The notes beneath the pieces were generated by a model. That model saw only the letters and a program-made list of their open reading frames with translations, did no database searches and was not told the DNA's origin. Position numbers and translations under genes: made by a program. 64,000 bases of DNA from JACPVF01 sp964502095 (lineage in GTDB: Bacteria > Chloroflexota > Anaerolineae > Anaerolineales > Villigracilaceae): the NCBI GenBank assembly GCA_964502095.1, contig CAZCUF010000008.1:1-64000 (forward strand), written 5' to 3'. This document shows positions 35,756 through 44,173 of this stretch, piece by piece (within the stretch, counting starts at the first letter, position 1; each line of letters starts with the position of its first letter).

Positions 35756-35876
35756 ATTTTAAAAATATTTCAGAAACATCTGAAGAAAAGTTCTTATCAT
35801 TAAGCGAGTTCTTTTCTTCGTTTCGGGCGGTGGAATATATAATGCAAGCCATCTCAGAGACATTGACGGATAGCGC

Positions 35877-36443
35877 GTGGCTAAAAGAACAAATTTAATT
35901 CTGCTCTTGGGAGTTTTATGGCTTTGCTGTGTTTGCAGCACAGGATATTTTTCGCTCGCCAACCCAGGGATCGGGACACGCTGGAAGCGGGAGCCTGCTC
36001 CGCCCGAGGCGCTTTCCCGCCTTGCAACAGGAAATGACGGCGAAATCATCGGCCATGCTCCAAGCAGAGCCATGTACGAGTTCGACTATGGAGCTTATCA
36101 ATCGGCATCTTCATGGAAGAAGGTCAGCGGACCCTCTGGGGTTCCTGTCATCGGTGCAAATTGCACAGCGGGCGATTCGAATCGAATCATGCTGCCGCCG
36201 CCAGGAAAAGTAACTTCACGGGTGAATGAAAACTGCGTTTACATCGAGTCGGCGTATCATTTGGAAGTGGCGCTGTTGGAAAACGGCGAGGTCTGGTCGT
36301 GGGAACATGAATCTTACATTTACACAGAACTATTCGTCATATTTTTTCTGGGCATCGCATTCATCATCGGCGTATTGATCATAGTGATTGGCGCAGGTGT
36401 AATAGTTTATAAGAAGTTAAAAGGATCTTCCAAGGAGAAATGA
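35877..36443 (+). CDS. Membrane protein encoded directly before glmS
   Basis: 188 residues, GTG start. An N-terminal hydrophobic segment (about 6-25) with Cys residues and a C-terminal transmembrane helix (about 152-177) followed by a basic tail (KKLKGSSKEK) frame an extracytoplasmic part of about 120 residues. Its last codons contain the AAGGAGAA ribosome site of glmS, and its stop directly abuts the glmS ATG, so the two are coupled. No family recognised. Confidence 0.65.
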   Translation: MAKRTNLILLLGVLWLCCVCSTGYFSLANPGIGTRWKREPAPPEALSRLATGNDGEIIGHAPSRAMYEFDYGAYQSASSWKKVSGPSGVPVIGANCTAGDSNRIMLPPPGKVTSRVNENCVYIESAYHLEVALLENGEVWSWEHESYIYTELFVIFFLGIAFIIGVLIIVIGAGVIVYKKLKGSSKEK

Positions 36444-38291
36444 ATGTGCGGAATTTTTGGTTATGTAACCAATCAAGAAACTGAACTCGGTCCCATTCTC
36501 ATCGCGGCGGCGGAGCGACTCACCTATCGCGGCTACGACTCGGTCGGCGCGGCGACGATTAGCGGAGACAAGATAGATTTACGAAAAGATACCGGCAAAG
36601 TGGACTCGGTGGCGGCGAAGTACAACATCGCCAATATGCGCGGACAACGCGGCATTACCCAACTGCGTTGGGCGACGTTTGGCGAGCCGTCGCAAGTCAA
36701 CAGCCAGCCGCATCTAGATTCGGATGGCGACATGGTCGGCGCGCACAACGGTAACGTGGTGAACAATGTCGAACTGCGCGAGCAATTTATCGCCGAGGGC
36801 ATGACCGTCCGCTCGCAGAACGATGGTGAGACGTGCGTCCATGCTGTTGAAAGATATATCAATCGCGGCTATGAATTCATCGACGCGATTCGTTTGGCGT
36901 ACGGCGATCTCGAAGGCGATTATGCCTTTGTCATCGGGCGCGCGAATGACGACAAACTCTACGCGTTCAAAAAAGGTTCGGGCATGGTGGTGGGAATCGG
37001 CGAAGGTTTCACCTGCGTTTCATCCGACCTGCCTTCGATTCTGCCGCTCACGCGCGAGGTGATCCGCCCGCAAGATGGAGAGATCGTCACGTTGTGGGCG
37101 GACAAGATTGAGGTGCGCTCGGTCAAGGATGGCAAAAAAATCATCCGAATGCCAGAGACCGTTACGGAGTCGATGGATGCGGTGCAGAAGGGCGGGTATC
37201 CGCATTTTATGTTAAAGGAAATCCACGAGCAGAGTCAGGTCGCGCGTGAGTTGTCGCATGTGTTGAACGGCAATCGCGAAGTCGAGTCATTGGTCGAAAA
37301 GATGAAGAACGCGCGGCATTTGTATTTCATCGGATGCGGCACAAGTTATCACGCCGCGTCGGTGGGCGCGGTGTATTTCGCGCAACTGGCGGGCAAATCT
37401 GTCATCCCTGTGCTGGCGCCGCAGTTCATCGCGCAGTATGCGCCGACAGTGAATCATGATGACGTTGGAATTTTCGTCAGTCAATCGGGAGAGACGAAGG
37501 ACGTGTTGAATGCGCTCGAAGTTGCGGAGGGGCGCGGCATGGCGTGTTTTGGATTGGCGAACGTGATCGGCTCCACGCTGACCAAAGCGACTTCGCTTTC
37601 TCTACCCTTGTGCTGTGGGTACGAAATCAGCGTTCCCGCCACAAAGACATTTACGAATCAGGTCGTGACGTTTTTGTATCTGGCATATAAGATGGCGGGA
37701 TTGAATACGATTGCTGGTTTCGATACGCCCCGCGACGTTCAGCGGGGCTACTCAACCAGCGGATCAAGGAATGTTTTTGAACTTATTCCCGAACTGATGG
37801 ATAAGACTCTGGAGATGGTCGCGCCGCAAATGGAAGCGATTGCCAAAGAGATCAACGAATGGAACGATATGTATTGTCTCGGCTACGGCGCGACGTACGC
37901 CATCGCGCTCGAAGGCGCGTTGAAATTAAAAGAGATCACCTACGCTCATTGCGAAGGAATGCTTTCCACGGAATTCAAACACGGACCACTCTCCGCGGTG
38001 AGCAAGGGCTTCCCGATTATTTTTGTGGCGGGACCGAACGATGTGCCGCTCATCATCAGCGGCATCAACGAAGTGAAAGTGCGCGGCGCGCGGACGATTG
38101 TTATCGCGGAAGATGATTCACGCCTGCGCGTCAACGCGGACGACGTGATCGTATTGCCCAAGTCCGACCCGCAGATTTCTGCTCTGCTGGGCGTGTTGCC
38201 GTTGCAGTTGCTGTCGTATCACATGAGCGTACTGCGCGGGTTCGATCCTGATTTCCCGAGGAATTTGTCCAAGACGCTGACGGTGGACTAA
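36444..38291 (+). CDS. glmS: Glutamine-fructose-6-phosphate aminotransferase (isomerizing)
   Basis: 615 residues. MCGIFGYVTN gives the N-terminal nucleophile Cys of the glutaminase domain, and two SIS domains follow (FIGCGTSYHAASVGAVYF near 294-311, CLGYGATYAIALEGALKLKE near 478-497). It makes glucosamine-6-phosphate for peptidoglycan. Between the SIS domains, residues about 419-441 contain an unusual linker (GFDTPRDVQRGYSTSG) encoded by a perfect-armed palindrome. There is no glmS ribozyme upstream: the preceding gene ends where this begins. Confidence 0.95.
   Translation: MCGIFGYVTNQETELGPILIAAAERLTYRGYDSVGAATISGDKIDLRKDTGKVDSVAAKYNIANMRGQRGITQLRWATFGEPSQVNSQPHLDSDGDMVGAHNGNVVNNVELREQFIAEGMTVRSQNDGETCVHAVERYINRGYEFIDAIRLAYGDLEGDYAFVIGRANDDKLYAFKKGSGMVVGIGEGFTCVSSDLPSILPLTREVIRPQDGEIVTLWADKIEVRSVKDGKKIIRMPETVTESMDAVQKGGYPHFMLKEIHEQSQVARELSHVLNGNREVESLVEKMKNARHLYFIGCGTSYHAASVGAVYFAQLAGKSVIPVLAPQFIAQYAPTVNHDDVGIFVSQSGETKDVLNALEVAEGRGMACFGLANVIGSTLTKATSLSLPLCCGYEISVPATKTFTNQVVTFLYLAYKMAGLNTIAGFDTPRDVQRGYSTSGSRNVFELIPELMDKTLEMVAPQMEAIAKEINEWNDMYCLGYGATYAIALEGALKLKEITYAHCEGMLSTEFKHGPLSAVSKGFPIIFVAGPNDVPLIISGINEVKVRGARTIVIAEDDSRLRVNADDVIVLPKSDPQISALLGVLPLQLLSYHMSVLRGFDPDFPRNLSKTLTVD
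37713..37760. repeat. REP-like palindrome inside glmS
   Basis: Outer arms GCTGGTT (37713-37719) / AACCAGC (37754-37760), inner arms GCCCCGC (37727-37733) / GCGGGGC (37742-37748), an 8-base loop, and an internal loop of TCGATAC against TACTC. The 48 bases are exactly 16 codons. The ends resemble a REP sequence (GGTTTCGATACG ... CTACTCAACC) that I recall from intergenic repeats of other bacteria. Confidence 0.8.
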
Positions 38292-38357
38292 TTGTCGGGA
38301 AAGAATTAGCGGGCGGCGCGCTCGGCGAAATGAAACTCGATTTGAAAACCAGCCTCG

Positions 38358-38384
38358 GACGGCGGTAATTCCGCCGTCTTTTTT
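38358..38384 (+). terminator. Intrinsic terminator after glmS
   Basis: GACGGCGG / CCGCCGTC stem with TTTTTT. Confidence 0.88.
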
Positions 38385-38409
38385 CTTAACTTCCTATCAT
38401 GCGCCATCC

Positions 38410-38455
38410 TTGACAGCGCCGTCGTTCGCGGGTAAAAACATACCAGTTAGTCGGT
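38410..38455 (+). promoter_or_regulatory. Promoter and candidate TetR operator
   Basis: TTGACA (38410-38415), 17 bases, TAAAAA (38433-38438). A partly symmetric ACCAGTTAGTCGGT (38442-38455) covers the expected transcription start, a common spot for a TetR-family operator. A second symmetric block, TCACC-N5-GGTGA (38467-38481), lies before the ATG. Confidence 0.4.
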
Positions 38456-38488
38456 TTTCTATATTTTCACCTTCAGGGTGACCGATCC

Positions 38489-39073
38489 ATGCAACAGCGC
38501 AGTGAAGAAACACGCTCAAAAATCATAGAGTCTGCCATCAACCTGTTTTCGGTGCGCGGCTATACCGCGGCCAGCGTGGACGAAATTTGCAAGGCGGCCG
38601 GGGTCAGCAAAGGCGCGTTCTATCATCATTTCGAGAGCAAACAGGTCATGTTCCTGGCCCTGCTGGACGGCTGGTTGAAAACGATTGACAACGCTATCGA
38701 CGCTTCACGCGATAAATCTGCACCAGAGACCTTCCGCCAACTGACCGAGGCCTTCCCTTTCATCTTTCAGTCAGCAGGCAACCATCTTCCCATGTTCATG
38801 GAGTTCTGGTTGCAGGCCAGCCGCGATGAAAGGATCTGGCAGGCCAGTATTGCGCCGTATCGCCGTTATCACAGATATTTCACATCCCTGATCAAACAAG
38901 GCGTGGACGAGGGTTCGTTCGCACAAGTGGACGCGCAGTTGGTCTCGCGCATGATCATTTCCATGGCGATGGGCCTGTTACTGCAAAGCCTGTTCGATCC
39001 CGAGGGCGCCAATTGGGAAAAAGTCGCGAGAGAAAGTACGTCGCTATTAATCAATAGCTTGATGAGAAAGTGA
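38489..39073 (+). CDS. TetR/AcrR family transcriptional regulator
   Basis: 194 residues. The helix-turn-helix is YTAASVDEICKAAGVSKGAF (about 25-44) followed by YHHFESK. The C-terminal ligand domain is of the usual size. It lies 4 bases before the reductase/epimerase gene, so it probably controls its own operon in answer to a small, perhaps lipid-like, ligand. Confidence 0.92.
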   Translation: MQQRSEETRSKIIESAINLFSVRGYTAASVDEICKAAGVSKGAFYHHFESKQVMFLALLDGWLKTIDNAIDASRDKSAPETFRQLTEAFPFIFQSAGNHLPMFMEFWLQASRDERIWQASIAPYRRYHRYFTSLIKQGVDEGSFAQVDAQLVSRMIISMAMGLLLQSLFDPEGANWEKVARESTSLLINSLMRK

Positions 39074-39077
39074 GGCA

Positions 39078-40079
39078 ATGGATATGTGGCTGGTCACAGG
39101 GGCAACGGGTCATATCGGGAATGTGCTGGTGCGCGAATTGCTGGCGCGCGGGGAAAAGGTTCGGGTGTTGATTCCGCGCGGAGAAAGCCGCGAGCCGCTC
39201 AAAGGTCTGAATGTAGAGGCGATGGAGGGCGATGTGTTGAACTTCGACTCCTTCTTTCAATCCTTGCGCGGCATTAAAGGTATTTTTCATCTGGCAGGCG
39301 TCATCTCGATCATGCCCGGCGAAAACTCGTTTATGCGGCAGGTCAATGTGGATGGCACGCGTAATGTGATTCGGGCCGCGCGCCAGGCCGGGGTTCAAAA
39401 ATTGATTTACACCAGTTCCATTCATGCGGTACAACGCGCCGAGCAGGGTGTCATTGATGAAACTCTTCCGTACGATATGAATAATCCGTATGGCGCGTAT
39501 GACCGTTCGAAAGCGGAAGCCACGCTCGAGGTACAGCAGGCGGCTCGCGCGGGGCTGGAAGCTGTCATCCTCTGCCCAACCGGGGTGATCGGCCCGTATG
39601 ATTTCCGCGGCTCGATGATGGGCAATGTGATCCGCACGGCGGCCCAACAGAAACCGACTCTTTATGTGGATGGAGCGTATAATTTCGTGGATGTGCGCGA
39701 TGTGGCCAAAGGATTGATCGCCGCATCCGAAAGAGGCGTCCGCGGCGAGAGTTATATCCTATCGGGACAGCGCATCAGCATAAGATATCTGCTGGAAACC
39801 GTACGCGAGATCACGGGACGCCATTTCTTCCAAATGAAAATTCCGTTCGACCTCGCCAGGCTTGCGGCGCAGATTACGCCGTCGTATTATCGGTTCACAA
39901 ACTCCACGCCGCGTTTTACGCCCTACTCGCTGGAGGTACTGCAAAGCAATTCGAATATCAGTCATGCCAAAGCTACGCGCGAACTCGGCTATCATCCCCG
40001 CAACTTATATGAAAGTATTGCCGACGCCGTGCATTGGTTTCTGGAACGCCGATCCCTTCAGCTCAATGAAGCGGGATAG
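39078..40079 (+). CDS. NAD(P)-dependent extended SDR (epimerase/reductase)
   Basis: 333 residues. Rossmann motif VTGATGHIGNVLVREL (6-21); catalytic pair in GAYDRSKAEATLEV (Tyr-x3-Lys); YTSSIHAVQ supplies the Ser. The sequence is of the dihydroflavonol reductase/NDUFA9-like group. With the TetR regulator and the DegV-type fatty-acid-binding protein it forms a small cassette that may act on lipids, which is inference from context. Confidence 0.85.
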   Translation: MDMWLVTGATGHIGNVLVRELLARGEKVRVLIPRGESREPLKGLNVEAMEGDVLNFDSFFQSLRGIKGIFHLAGVISIMPGENSFMRQVNVDGTRNVIRAARQAGVQKLIYTSSIHAVQRAEQGVIDETLPYDMNNPYGAYDRSKAEATLEVQQAARAGLEAVILCPTGVIGPYDFRGSMMGNVIRTAAQQKPTLYVDGAYNFVDVRDVAKGLIAASERGVRGESYILSGQRISIRYLLETVREITGRHFFQMKIPFDLARLAAQITPSYYRFTNSTPRFTPYSLEVLQSNSNISHAKATRELGYHPRNLYESIADAVHWFLERRSLQLNEAG

Positions 40080-40102
40080 GCCGAAGAAAAAGGAGAGCCC
40101 AA

Positions 40103-40966
40103 ATGAAAATCATTACCGATTGCGCGGCCGATATTCCAGCGGATGAATTGCACGAATTGGATATCATCCAGGCGCCGTTATTCATTCAATTTCCCGAAGG
40201 CGAGGTGAACTCGGCTGATATCAGCGCGGACGAATTCTACAATCGGCTGGAAGCCATGCGCCCGGCCGTGCCGACCACAGCCCAGCCCTCCAGCGGGATC
40301 TTCGCGGATTTGTATCACAAGGCGGCGCAGGCGGGCCAGGAAATTCTGTCCCTGCATATTTCCTCGGGCTTAAGCGGCACCGTCAATGCGGCGCGTACGG
40401 GAATCGAGGAAGCGGCTTTAAAGGTCAAAGCAACGGTGTGGGATACGATGACGCTCTCCGGCGGAGAACGTTTTCAAGTGTTGGCCGCTTCCCTGGCCGC
40501 CAAAGCCGGCTGGACCATGCGCGCAATTCAACAACGCCTGGAACAAATCCGTAACGCGACGGAGGTTGTGTACACGCTGGATACGCTGGAATATCTCGCC
40601 CGCGGCGGTCGCATCGGACGCGTGCAAGCCATTGCGGGCGCGCTGTTGAATCTCAGGCCCGTCATCCGCGTGGATACAGACGGCAAATATAGCACCGTTG
40701 CCACAGGACGCACGCTCGGTAAATCCATGACGGCCATCGTGGATTATCTTCAGGAAAAGTACGCGCAAACGCCCGTTTGGGTGACAATCTTGCACGGGCG
40801 TTTCGCCGAAAAAGCGGACGCGCTGGCCAATGATCTCAAGTCCAAACTCAACATCGAGAAACTCGAAGTAATGCGCATCTCGCCTGTGTTGGGAGTCCAT
40901 ACAGGCCCGGGCATTGTCGGCGCGGCGGTCGTACCGATTGGGTTGATGCACGATCTGATCAAATAG
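40103..40966 (+). CDS. DegV family protein (fatty-acid binding)
   Basis: 287 residues. IITDCAADIPADEL opens the family, PTTAQPSSGIF and HISSGLSGTVNAA supply the Thr/Ser residues that bind the carboxylate, and LEYLARGGRIGR is the typical C-domain motif. DegV proteins (FakB) hand fatty acids to a FakA kinase. No fakA is seen here. Follows the SDR gene by 23 bases. Confidence 0.93.
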   Translation: MKIITDCAADIPADELHELDIIQAPLFIQFPEGEVNSADISADEFYNRLEAMRPAVPTTAQPSSGIFADLYHKAAQAGQEILSLHISSGLSGTVNAARTGIEEAALKVKATVWDTMTLSGGERFQVLAASLAAKAGWTMRAIQQRLEQIRNATEVVYTLDTLEYLARGGRIGRVQAIAGALLNLRPVIRVDTDGKYSTVATGRTLGKSMTAIVDYLQEKYAQTPVWVTILHGRFAEKADALANDLKSKLNIEKLEVMRISPVLGVHTGPGIVGAAVVPIGLMHDLIK

Positions 40967-41000
40967 CGTTCATCAGCGTACTGTTTTTCTTAATGAAAAC

Positions 41001-41033
41001 AAGCCCTGTCATTGAGACAGGGCTTGAATTTTT
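41001..41033. terminator. Intrinsic terminator between convergent operons
   Basis: AAGCCCTGTC / GACAGGGCTT with a 5-base loop; TTTTT on the plus side and TTGTTTTC on the minus side. Confidence 0.8.
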
Positions 41034-41046
41034 CCATGAACCGGTT

Positions 41047-41433
41047 TTATTCGATATAGATCTCGACGTGCTCGCCGTCTTCATCATCGACTACGTCGAT
41101 GATCTTGCCGGTTACGCCCGCCCGCATGGCATCCATCACACTGGACATATCCACGCCGTCCACTTCGGGCACAAAGCGCGCCCCAATCTTCAAACCGGCA
41201 TCCACCATCGCGAGCGGAAGCTGGACCGAGGCCTTGGAACGGCCGCTGGCTACATCCGTCACACGGATACGCAACCAGCGCGCCCCGCCTGGGATGCGAG
41301 GAGTTGCCGAAGTTCCGCCGGGGCCGCGGCGGGTATCGCGTAAAGCCGAAAGCAATTTGGCGCCCTCTTCCGCGCTGATCTTGCCTTCCTCGATCATATT
41401 TAAGATCTTCAATCTTTCTTCCATGCTGGTCAT
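41047..41433 (-). CDS. YvlB/SHOCT-like protein, last gene of the module operon
   Basis: 128 residues. The N-terminus ERLKILNMIEEGKISAEEGA is the short helical module shared with the three genes before it. The remainder is a mixed fold ending in acidic VVDDEDGEHVEIYIE, clearly related to the end of the 41443-42090 protein (VDEGDDGERVQVFIG). It has no membrane segment. Related sequences appear in YvlB/LiaX-type envelope stress proteins. Gap to the upstream gene is 9 bases. Confidence 0.75.
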   Translation of the reverse strand: MTSMEERLKILNMIEEGKISAEEGAKLLSALRDTRRGPGGTSATPRIPGGARWLRIRVTDVASGRSKASVQLPLAMVDAGLKIGARFVPEVDGVDMSSVMDAMRAGVTGKIIDVVDDEDGEHVEIYIE

Positions 41434-41442
41434 ATCGACCTC

Positions 41443-42090
41443 CTAACCAATGAATACTTGCACGCGTTCGCCATCGTCGCCCTCATCCACATTGACGATC
41501 AGCGGTTCTTTGATGGATTTTGAAATCGAGATGGCTTCCACCACCTCGTCCACGTTGGTATTTTTCAAGCCGTGGATGCGGTTCCCAAATACGCGCAGAA
41601 ACCAGCCGGCCAACCCGAGCGGAAGCGGAAAACCGAGAAAGATTCGCTTCGGGCCGTCCTCATGCGGCGGTCTCTGCACGTTTACGAACAGCCAATGCGC
41701 CGAACGGCTCCATCCCGCCGCCGCCATCACCAGCACGCCCAGCGCAAACGGGAGCCATAAACAATAAAACCAAAAGTTATATCCGCCGCTTAGCAGGGCG
41801 AAATAAATTCCCAACGCGCTCAACACCATAATGGCCAACCCGATCCAGAATGGGATCTGCCACAAGCCGCGCACGCGCGCCGCGGTCCGTTCAAATTCAG
41901 ATGCAGATTCGCTTTCGGATGGGGTTCCTGCCTCGGTCCCGGGCGATGCGAATGATTCCGATCGAGAAGCTTCAAACTCCTCTTCATCCGAATCCTGTTC
42001 GAGCTCCTTGATCAGCACCAGCGCCTGATCGGCTGTGATCTTCCCATCCTCCACCATTTTGAGAATCCGTTTGCGTTCTTCAGAAGACAT
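41443..42090 (-). CDS. SHOCT-like membrane protein
   Basis: 215 residues. ERKRILKMVEDGKITADQAL (5-24) is the shared module; an acidic Ser/Glu linker follows (about 33-65), then two transmembrane helices (about 75-95 and 98-118), then a C-terminal domain similar to that of the next gene. The layout suggests the module is held at the membrane. Its ATG overlaps the stop of the DUF4097 gene by one base. Confidence 0.75.
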   Translation of the reverse strand: MSSEERKRILKMVEDGKITADQALVLIKELEQDSDEEEFEASRSESFASPGTEAGTPSESESASEFERTAARVRGLWQIPFWIGLAIMVLSALGIYFALLSGGYNFWFYCLWLPFALGVLVMAAAGWSRSAHWLFVNVQRPPHEDGPKRIFLGFPLPLGLAGWFLRVFGNRIHGLKNTNVDEVVEAISISKSIKEPLIVNVDEGDDGERVQVFIG

Positions 42091-43199
42091 TACTCGCCTC
42101 CCTCCAGGGCCGCCAGTAATTCCTCAGCTTGCTGTGCAGTGATCTTTTTCTCCTGCAACATTTTTAAGATCGCCATGCGTTCCTCCTCAGAGACCGGGTC
42201 GCTGGGCGGCATCGGAGTCCGCGCTGAAGCGGGAAATGAGCCGGGTTCGATATTCCAATTCCAGCGGCCAAGACCAGCCTTGACGCGGGCGCGTACTTTC
42301 TGCTCGGTCTTACGCGTAGCGCGCTCTGCTTTTTGCGTAGCCCGCCGTGTAGCGGCCTCCACGCGGCGCGAGATGCGGTTTCCCAACTGCTGGCCAAAAT
42401 CGGACCAATCGAACATCATGCCGGCGAAGTTGCCAAATTCATCCGCCGATTCTCCCGCGCCCATATCACTGCTCACGCGAATATCACTGCCGGCACTCAG
42501 ATTAATTTGCGCCGCGCCATTCCCCAACATGACGACGCGCGTGGTGACATCCTGCCCGGCTTCCACGCCCGGCCAATCCATGCTAATCTCGTCGGCATTC
42601 AGAGTCAGAGTGGCATTGGCATCGAAGGGCAGTACCAGCAAAATATCATCGCCCGCAGTAACGCTGCACATCTGGTTTGGGCGCGGGTTGAGATACAGAA
42701 CCACGTCCCCATCCACATTGGCATTGATGTTGCCATGCACATCGCGCAGGGTCAAATCATCGGCAATCGAGGTGAAATCCACCGCGCCTTCCACATCGCG
42801 AATGGAAACATCGCCGCTCACGCTTTTGACGGCCAGGCTCCCTTTCGAGTCGCGCAAACTGAAGTCTGAACCGACTGCGGCAATCGAGACCGAGTTAACG
42901 CCGCGCATCGCGAGATCGCCGCCAATGGAGCCCAACTCCACATTGCCGGAAATGCCGCGTAAGGCCATGTCGCCATCCACCGATTTGATGGACAAGGAGG
43001 CGCCGCTCGGCACGCGCAAGGTCAAGTCATCCTTCGCAGAAATCGAGACCGAATTCCCATCCTGTTTGACGCTTACGCCCTCCTCATCGCCCTTGATGAG
43101 AATCTCCTCGCCTTCCCAACCAACGACGCTCAAATCGCCCGCCACAGCTTTCAGAATCACTTGAGGCGCGGGTCCCGCGGAAATGGTTCGGTTGGGCAT
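42090..43199 (-). CDS. DUF4097-type beta-strand repeat protein with C-terminal SHOCT-like module
   Basis: 369 residues. From about 10 to 240 it is a run of short beta repeats (VSISAKDDLTLRVPSGASLS, SVDGDMALRGISGNVELGSI, VSGDVSIRDVEGAVDFTSI), the right-handed helix of DUF4097/YvlB adhesin-like proteins. A basic helical stretch (about 275-315, rich in Arg, Lys, Ala and Thr) leads to the module ERMAILKMLQEKKITAQQAE near the end. No signal peptide, so it is probably cytoplasmic or membrane-associated. Confidence 0.8.
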   Translation of the reverse strand: MPNRTISAGPAPQVILKAVAGDLSVVGWEGEEILIKGDEEGVSVKQDGNSVSISAKDDLTLRVPSGASLSIKSVDGDMALRGISGNVELGSIGGDLAMRGVNSVSIAAVGSDFSLRDSKGSLAVKSVSGDVSIRDVEGAVDFTSIADDLTLRDVHGNINANVDGDVVLYLNPRPNQMCSVTAGDDILLVLPFDANATLTLNADEISMDWPGVEAGQDVTTRVVMLGNGAAQINLSAGSDIRVSSDMGAGESADEFGNFAGMMFDWSDFGQQLGNRISRRVEAATRRATQKAERATRKTEQKVRARVKAGLGRWNWNIEPGSFPASARTPMPPSDPVSEEERMAILKMLQEKKITAQQAEELLAALEGGE

Positions 43200-43201
43200 G
43201 G

Positions 43202-43585
43202 TTACTCCTCCTCGCCGCGCAGTTGCCGCATGGCTTCATCGGCCGTGATCTTGCCGGAATTCAAATCGTCGAGAATACTGCGGCGCATCTCCTCCGTGAT
43301 CTCGGGCGTTTCATCCTTGCCGGGTTCAAAGCCCAAAGCACGGATCACTTCATGCAAACGGTTGCGAATTGTCGGATACGAAAGACCGATCTCCTGCTCC
43401 ATGCGATTGATCTTCCCTTCGCAACGCACAAAGGTCACTATAAATTCGATCTGCTCAGGCGATAGGTTCGAAAAGTGGCCGCTGGTAAAACGACCTTCCA
43501 CAACGGTATCGCACGTGGGGCATTGCAGTCGAGTAACGGTCAATTCAGATTTGCACACCGGACAACGGTTCAAAACAGCGTACAT
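43202..43585 (-). CDS. DUF2089 family zinc-ribbon regulator with C-terminal module
   Basis: 127 residues. CPVC and CPTC (9-12 and 27-30) form a zinc ribbon; LSPEQIEFIVTFVRCEGKIN and MEQEIGLSYPTIRNRLHEVI (about 60-79) form a helix-turn-helix; the tail RRSILDDLNSGKITADEAMR is the shared module. DUF2089 proteins are likely DNA-binding regulators. Placed second in the operon, it could bind the symmetric site over the promoter at 43949-43970. Two bases separate it from the DUF4097 gene. Confidence 0.85.
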   Translation of the reverse strand: MYAVLNRCPVCKSELTVTRLQCPTCDTVVEGRFTSGHFSNLSPEQIEFIVTFVRCEGKINRMEQEIGLSYPTIRNRLHEVIRALGFEPGKDETPEITEEMRRSILDDLNSGKITADEAMRQLRGEEE

Positions 43586-43649
43586 ATGTCACCTCCGCAA
43601 ACAATCAGGTTCAACGAGTTGGTTTTACTCATCGTTCTATCCAAATCCA

Positions 43650-43898
43650 TCAGTGCGGCCGAACAGAAAGCCGAGGTTGAGGCGATGATACACCATCCCA
43701 CGGCCGCGCGTAGCGTTTTTGCAAATGTCTTCCATAAGTCACCAGCCACAAACCGAGCAAAATCAAAGAACGCCCAATCAAAGCCGAATAATCCGTCTTG
43801 CCGTTCACGATCTTTTCTTCGAGCCGAATCTGATGCATCCTGCGCCAAATTTCTTTTCGATCATCCTCGGCCACAATTTCCAAAAGCCAGTAATTCAT
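43650..43898 (-). CDS. Small membrane protein, first gene of the module operon
   Basis: 82 residues. GGAAGGAGC before the ATG supports the start. A charged helix (about 8-32, DDRKEIWRRMHQIRLEEKIV) precedes a hydrophobic segment (about 38-55, ALIGRSLILLGLWLVTYG) and a basic C-terminus. I do not know the family. Positioned right behind a strong promoter, 64 bases before the DUF2089 gene. Confidence 0.65.
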   Translation of the reverse strand: MNYWLLEIVAEDDRKEIWRRMHQIRLEEKIVNGKTDYSALIGRSLILLGLWLVTYGRHLQKRYARPWDGVSSPQPRLSVRPH

Positions 43899-43948
43899 GA
43901 CTGCTCCTTCCTGTAAACGAACGGAAAATGCATACTTTTAAAATAAAC

Positions 43949-43994
43949 TAATCTATTCTAAATTAGATTATAGGCAATTCATTGAATTTGTCAA
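43949..43994 (-). promoter_or_regulatory. Consensus promoter and overlapping operator of the module operon
   Basis: On the minus strand TTGACA (43994-43989), 16 bases, TATAAT (43972-43967). An inverted repeat TAATCTA / TAGATTA (43949-43955 and 43964-43970) overlaps the -10 and start point. The surrounding 120 bases are strikingly AT-rich. The 344-base gap from 43899 to 44242 holds this promoter and the lexA promoter and no gene. Confidence 0.8.
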
Positions 43995-44173
43995 GTATAA
44001 TATTGATATTATTAATTATAGTTTTTATTTAATCAAAAGGCAGGTTGAAATTTATCTTTTACGCAGGATTTGACGCCGCATCTCTCCGCCCCGTGGCCTG
44101 CTTCCCGTTTCGAGAAATGGATCTGCCCTCCAAACAAAGTCCGTCCTTGTCACAAATTGGTCTTTCCCAGCAC

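Noticed and set aside
36300..36443. glmS ribozyme
   Set aside because: The upstream membrane-protein gene ends directly at the glmS ATG and no ribozyme core is present.
42139..43164. 341-residue plus-strand ORF
   Set aside because: Exact antisense of the DUF4097 gene; Ser/Pro/Arg-rich shadow caused by its GC-rich codon pattern.
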